This document shows, one piece after another, positions 44,593-45,108 of a stretch of 45,108 nt of DNA. Below the pieces are notes generated by a model. The model made no database searches. It saw only the letters and a program-made list of their open reading frames with translations, and had not been told where the DNA came from. Position numbers and translations under genes: made by a program. The DNA is from Beijerinckiaceae bacterium. GTDB taxonomy: Bacteria; Pseudomonadota; Alphaproteobacteria; Rhizobiales; Beijerinckiaceae. The DNA is taken from assembly GCA_004298435.1 (NCBI GenBank), contig SCSF01000129.1, forward strand, positions 1-45,108, read 5' to 3'. The number at the start of each line of letters is the position of its first letter. Positions within the stretch are counted from its first letter, which is position 1.

Positions 44593-44664
44593 GAATCAAA
44601 TTGTTGGATTTTTGGCCGGAGCCACGCATCTGTCGGCTCGGTTTCACGATAGCGATCACTTGGA

Positions 44665-45096
44665 ATGCCGAGCATGGGTGATGTAGGTAACTTAGCAGAA
44701 GTCGCGGGTGAGCCGTCAATGATGCATCTCAGCAAACTCGAAGAATCAGTTCTGGAGACGATGAGCCTCCAGGCCGGGAATGACAGAGGTGCGCTCCACG
44801 CACAAATAGCTACCGCGACCGTTCAAAGCCGCGATAACACCGGCGTCGGATTCTACACAAAACTGAAGCCAGATCCGTCAGCGCAACCTATTCATGCCCG
44901 CACTATAGGAAATGTCTTCGCAAACATAGATAGCTTAAAAAATCCAATGACGTTCGTCTTGTTTATCAAGGATGGTTTAGTTGATCTCCTAGGTCCTGTT
45001 GACGAATGCGCGCATCCACAAGCGGATGGCGGCGATATGCACGAAGCCGAGATAGCTTTGTGCGGTTTTGTCGTATCGTGTCGCGAGGCGGCGTGA
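44665..45096 (+). CDS. Hypothetical protein, 3' end replaced by IS sequence
   Basis: A frame of 143 codons. The natural part reads LSKLEESVLETMSLQAG, ATVQSRDNTGVGFYTKLKPD and MTFVLFIKDGLVDLLG, wording like a small family of unknown function in which TGVGFYT is the core. From about 44989 the coding bases are the reverse complement of an IS5-family transposase end, so the last 35 or so residues (PVDECAHPQADGGD and on) are not native, and the gene is probably truncated. The start is uncertain: ATG at 44665, 44674, 44719 and 44722 are all in frame. Confidence 0.5.
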   Translation: MPSMGDVGNLAEVAGEPSMMHLSKLEESVLETMSLQAGNDRGALHAQIATATVQSRDNTGVGFYTKLKPDPSAQPIHARTIGNVFANIDSLKNPMTFVLFIKDGLVDLLGPVDECAHPQADGGDMHEAEIALCGFVVSCREAA

Positions 45097-45108
45097 ATTT
45101 TTGAGTTT
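44989..45108 (-). mobile_element. 3' end of an IS5-family transposase (edge of an insertion sequence)
   Basis: The minus strand encodes 39 residues up to a TAG at 44989-44991: KLKNSRRLATRYDKTAQSYL followed by GFVHIAAIRLWMRAFVNRT. RRLATRYDKTAQSYLGFVHI and AAIRLWMRAF are, from family memory, the closing blocks of IS5/IS427-group transposases. The rest lies beyond the window. The terminal inverted repeat should be close to 44985-45000 (CTCCTAGGTCCTGTTGAC), where CTAG could be the target. Confidence 0.8.

Noticed and set aside
1-45108. CRISPR arrays, tRNA, rRNA, riboswitches
   Set aside because: No regularly spaced repeats, no cloverleaf ending in CCA, and no riboswitch core was seen on reading; short or diverged cases could be missed without a covariance search.

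Overview
The window is GC-rich chromosomal DNA of an alphaproteobacterium, most probably a member of the Hyphomicrobiales (Rhizobiales), perhaps near Beijerinckiaceae or Methylocystaceae. This rests on gene content and order: coaD, two cyclophilins, queA and tgt in a row; thrB-rnhA-peroxiredoxin; and an aa3 oxidase cluster coxB-coxA-ctaB-coxF-ctaG-coxC-surf1. It also rests on two dispersed repeat families of a kind I associate with that order. The species cannot be named from the sequence. Almost everything is core genome; only about the last 0.8 kb looks like accessory DNA.

Layout. 0-2.1 kb: the 3' part of a citramalate-synthase-type gene, a small exported PepSY-like protein, a terminator, an AT-rich gene-free patch and a composite palindromic repeat. 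2.1-7.4 kb: uvrA (minus) with a LexA-type box upstream, a lone radical SAM gene, then ssb. 7.4-12.2 kb: an unrecognised secreted protein, gyrA, and a DUF1275 membrane protein. 12.2-17.5 kb: a small disordered protein, coaD, an exported cyclophilin, a minus-strand MT-A70 methyltransferase lodged between the cyclophilins, a cytosolic cyclophilin, queA and tgt. 18.1-22.8 kb: a DUF502 membrane protein, thrB-rnhA, a peroxiredoxin, a solitary DsbD-N-type protein and yqgE. 22.9-25.9 kb: a membrane PAS-GGDEF-EAL protein whose two catalytic domains are both degenerate. 26.2-36.4 kb: a long minus-strand series (GNAT, M16 peptidase, thrC, surf1, coxC, ctaG, coxF, ctaB, coxA, coxB). 36.9-44.2 kb: an IalB-like protein, a lipoprotein, a dipeptide epimerase facing an MFS transporter, an XRE-cupin regulator, a conserved unknown, DoxX, an HtrA-like protease without a signal peptide, and a rhodanese. 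44.3-45.1 kb: an acyl-carrier-like small protein, a hypothetical gene that appears interrupted, and the end of an IS5-family transposase.

Genes working together: the cox block supplies subunits I, II and III plus heme O synthase (CtaB), copper insertion (CtaG) and assembly (CoxF, SURF1). QueA and Tgt are successive steps of tRNA queuosine synthesis and overlap by 4 bases. ThrC and ThrB of threonine synthesis are 8 kb apart in separate units. UvrA and SSB are DNA-repair neighbours.

Points most worth a second look: a Tgt in which three of the four expected zinc ligands are replaced; a roughly 105-base repeat with TAGAGC ends whose end supplies the TAG stop codon of four different genes; loss of catalytic residues in both domains of the GGDEF-EAL protein; a leucine at the GyrA Ser83 position; a LexA-like box in front of the orphan MT-A70 methyltransferase; the radical SAM gene between uvrA and ssb; and the IS-disrupted accessory edge. 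I did not find a clearly new multi-gene system, CRISPR array, tRNA or rRNA.
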